From Segatella copri (lineage in GTDB: Bacteria > Bacteroidota > Bacteroidia > Bacteroidales > Bacteroidaceae): a DNA stretch of 33,986 nt. Positions 33,061 through 33,986 of this stretch are shown here, one piece after another. Both the position numbers and the translations under genes were made by a program. The stretch lies in contig NZ_NMPZ01000034.1 in assembly GCF_002224675.1 (NCBI RefSeq), positions 1 through 33,986 on the forward strand, in the 5' to 3' direction. Numbering within the stretch: position 1 is the first letter of the stretch; every line of letters begins with the position of its first letter. The notes under the pieces are model-generated. The model was not told where the DNA came from. It saw only the letters and a list, made by a program, of their open reading frames with translations, and did no database searches.

Positions 33061-33135
33061 TATAATATGCGCGCGCGAGAGCGTGCGCATATATGCGTAT
33101 GTATGCGCGCCCCAGTGTGCGCATGTATATTATAA
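33061..33135. repeat. Alternating purine-pyrimidine (Z-DNA-prone) imperfect inverted repeat
   Basis: 33081-33110 is a strict 30-base R-Y alternation of GC, GT, AT and AC steps. It is flanked by two further alternating runs (33065-33077, 13 bases, and 33115-33130, 16 bases). The ends TATAATAT (33061-33068) and ATATTATA (33127-33134) are complementary, giving a large imperfect cruciform or hairpin. It may act as a terminator for the kinase mRNA or as a topological insulator before rrn. Confidence 0.7.
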
Positions 33136-33215
33136 GGTGCTGAGTATCTGATAGTTTGTTTAAGTGTTTATAACTGTTAAAAAGCGGCGTTTTTTGAAAC
33201 TTTTTCCTCAAAACA

Positions 33216-33247
33216 TTTGGCGGAATGAAAAATAGTTAGTACTTTTG
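33216..33247 (+). promoter_or_regulatory. rRNA operon promoter
   Basis: TTTG (33216-33219) and TACTTTTG (33240-33247, followed by C) are separated by exactly 20 nt: a full-consensus Bacteroidota promoter with an AT-rich upstream region. Transcription would give a leader of about 255 nt before 16S. Confidence 0.85.
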
Positions 33248-33293
33248 CACTCGCTTTTGAGAAATACATTTTCTCTTAGCAACATAAAGAAAG

Positions 33294-33305
33294 AGTTCTT
33301 TGAAA
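33294..33305 (+). promoter_or_regulatory. boxA-like antitermination element in the rrn leader
   Basis: GTTCTTTGAAAG resembles the boxA (TGCTCTTTA-like) sequence of bacterial rRNA leaders, where NusB/NusE bind to prevent premature termination. The position about 45 nt after the predicted start fits. Called by similarity only. Confidence 0.5.
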
Positions 33306-33509
33306 GATTTTACATAAACAGACAAGTAGTACAAGAAGCGGTTAACTTCTTAGAAATAAGAAAGTTGACTGGGTAAAAGAAACGAACCGTCAAGTAATTG
33401 ACAAGTCAGGTTTACTAAGCTTCAATAAACGAAAAGGATATTCGTCCTAAGTACAGACAACAAACACCGAGTTGCTTCTTCGGAAGTGACGAAGTAAAAA
33501 TGATATTTT

Positions 33510-33986
<477 letters not shown>

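Larger units (their letters stand above)
33039..33509. other. Intergenic region before the rRNA operon
   Basis: This 471-nt stretch without a coding gene contains the alternating purine-pyrimidine block (33065-33130), the rrn promoter (33216-33247) and the rRNA leader with a boxA-like element (about 33294-33305). A short minus-strand frame across the block has no support. Confidence 0.8.

Overview
The window comes from a Bacteroidota chromosome, most likely Prevotellaceae (Prevotella/Segatella). Four things support this. A partial 16S rRNA gene at the right edge has Prevotella-like sequence. Promoters are of the Bacteroidota type (TTG/TTTG, about 20 bp, TAnnTTTG) and Shine-Dalgarno signals are weak. 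Envelope genes belong to families typical of the phylum: Mfa/Fim type V fimbriae, DUF3575/DUF3868, TonB-dependent receptors and DUF6377-type regulators. The isocitrate dehydrogenase is the eukaryotic-like NADP type. Species is not assigned.

Layout. 1-901 is non-coding and repeat-rich: a 91-bp tandem unit of double hairpins, eight copies of a GGTGAAGAGT decamer, and a terminator. 902-11209 (minus strand) is a six-gene type V fimbrial operon. In transcription order it reads DUF3575 protein, DUF3868/OmpA-like protein, Mfa1-type stalk subunit, Mfa2-type anchor, and two very large fimbrillin-like lipoproteins that are probably accessory/tip subunits. Its promoter lies near 11345, and a perfect 18-bp LacI/PurR-like palindrome sits upstream of it. 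11518-15711 (minus) is a tightly packed operon of an AAA-ATPase/PD-(D/E)XK protein, an outer-membrane beta-barrel and an S41-peptidase lipoprotein.

15894-22976 (minus) holds a membrane-bound HTH regulator (DUF6377 type), then a promoter and a TonB-dependent receptor, an esterase and a beta-lactamase-fold serine hydrolase. This looks like a small uptake-and-ester-cleavage cassette without a SusD. The cassette is bracketed by the intact 3' end of a chromate-transporter gene (23036) and a decayed second copy of that 3' end (15783-15829), which suggests insertion or rearrangement. 23036-24163 are two half-size chromate transporters lying directly behind purL (24191-27922).

From 28270 rightward the genes are on the plus strand: an OmpA-family lipoprotein, icd, an OmpR-type response regulator with its histidine kinase, a Z-DNA-prone alternating purine-pyrimidine block, a strong rrn promoter and leader, and the first ~477 nt of 16S rRNA. 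The right third is conserved core genome. The left two thirds are accessory envelope genes.

No CRISPR array, tRNA, transposase or integrase gene was seen. The strongest unexplained signals are the duplicated chrA 3' end around the receptor/esterase cassette, the tandem intercistronic hairpins between stalk and anchor genes, and the LacI-like operator in front of the fimbrial operon.
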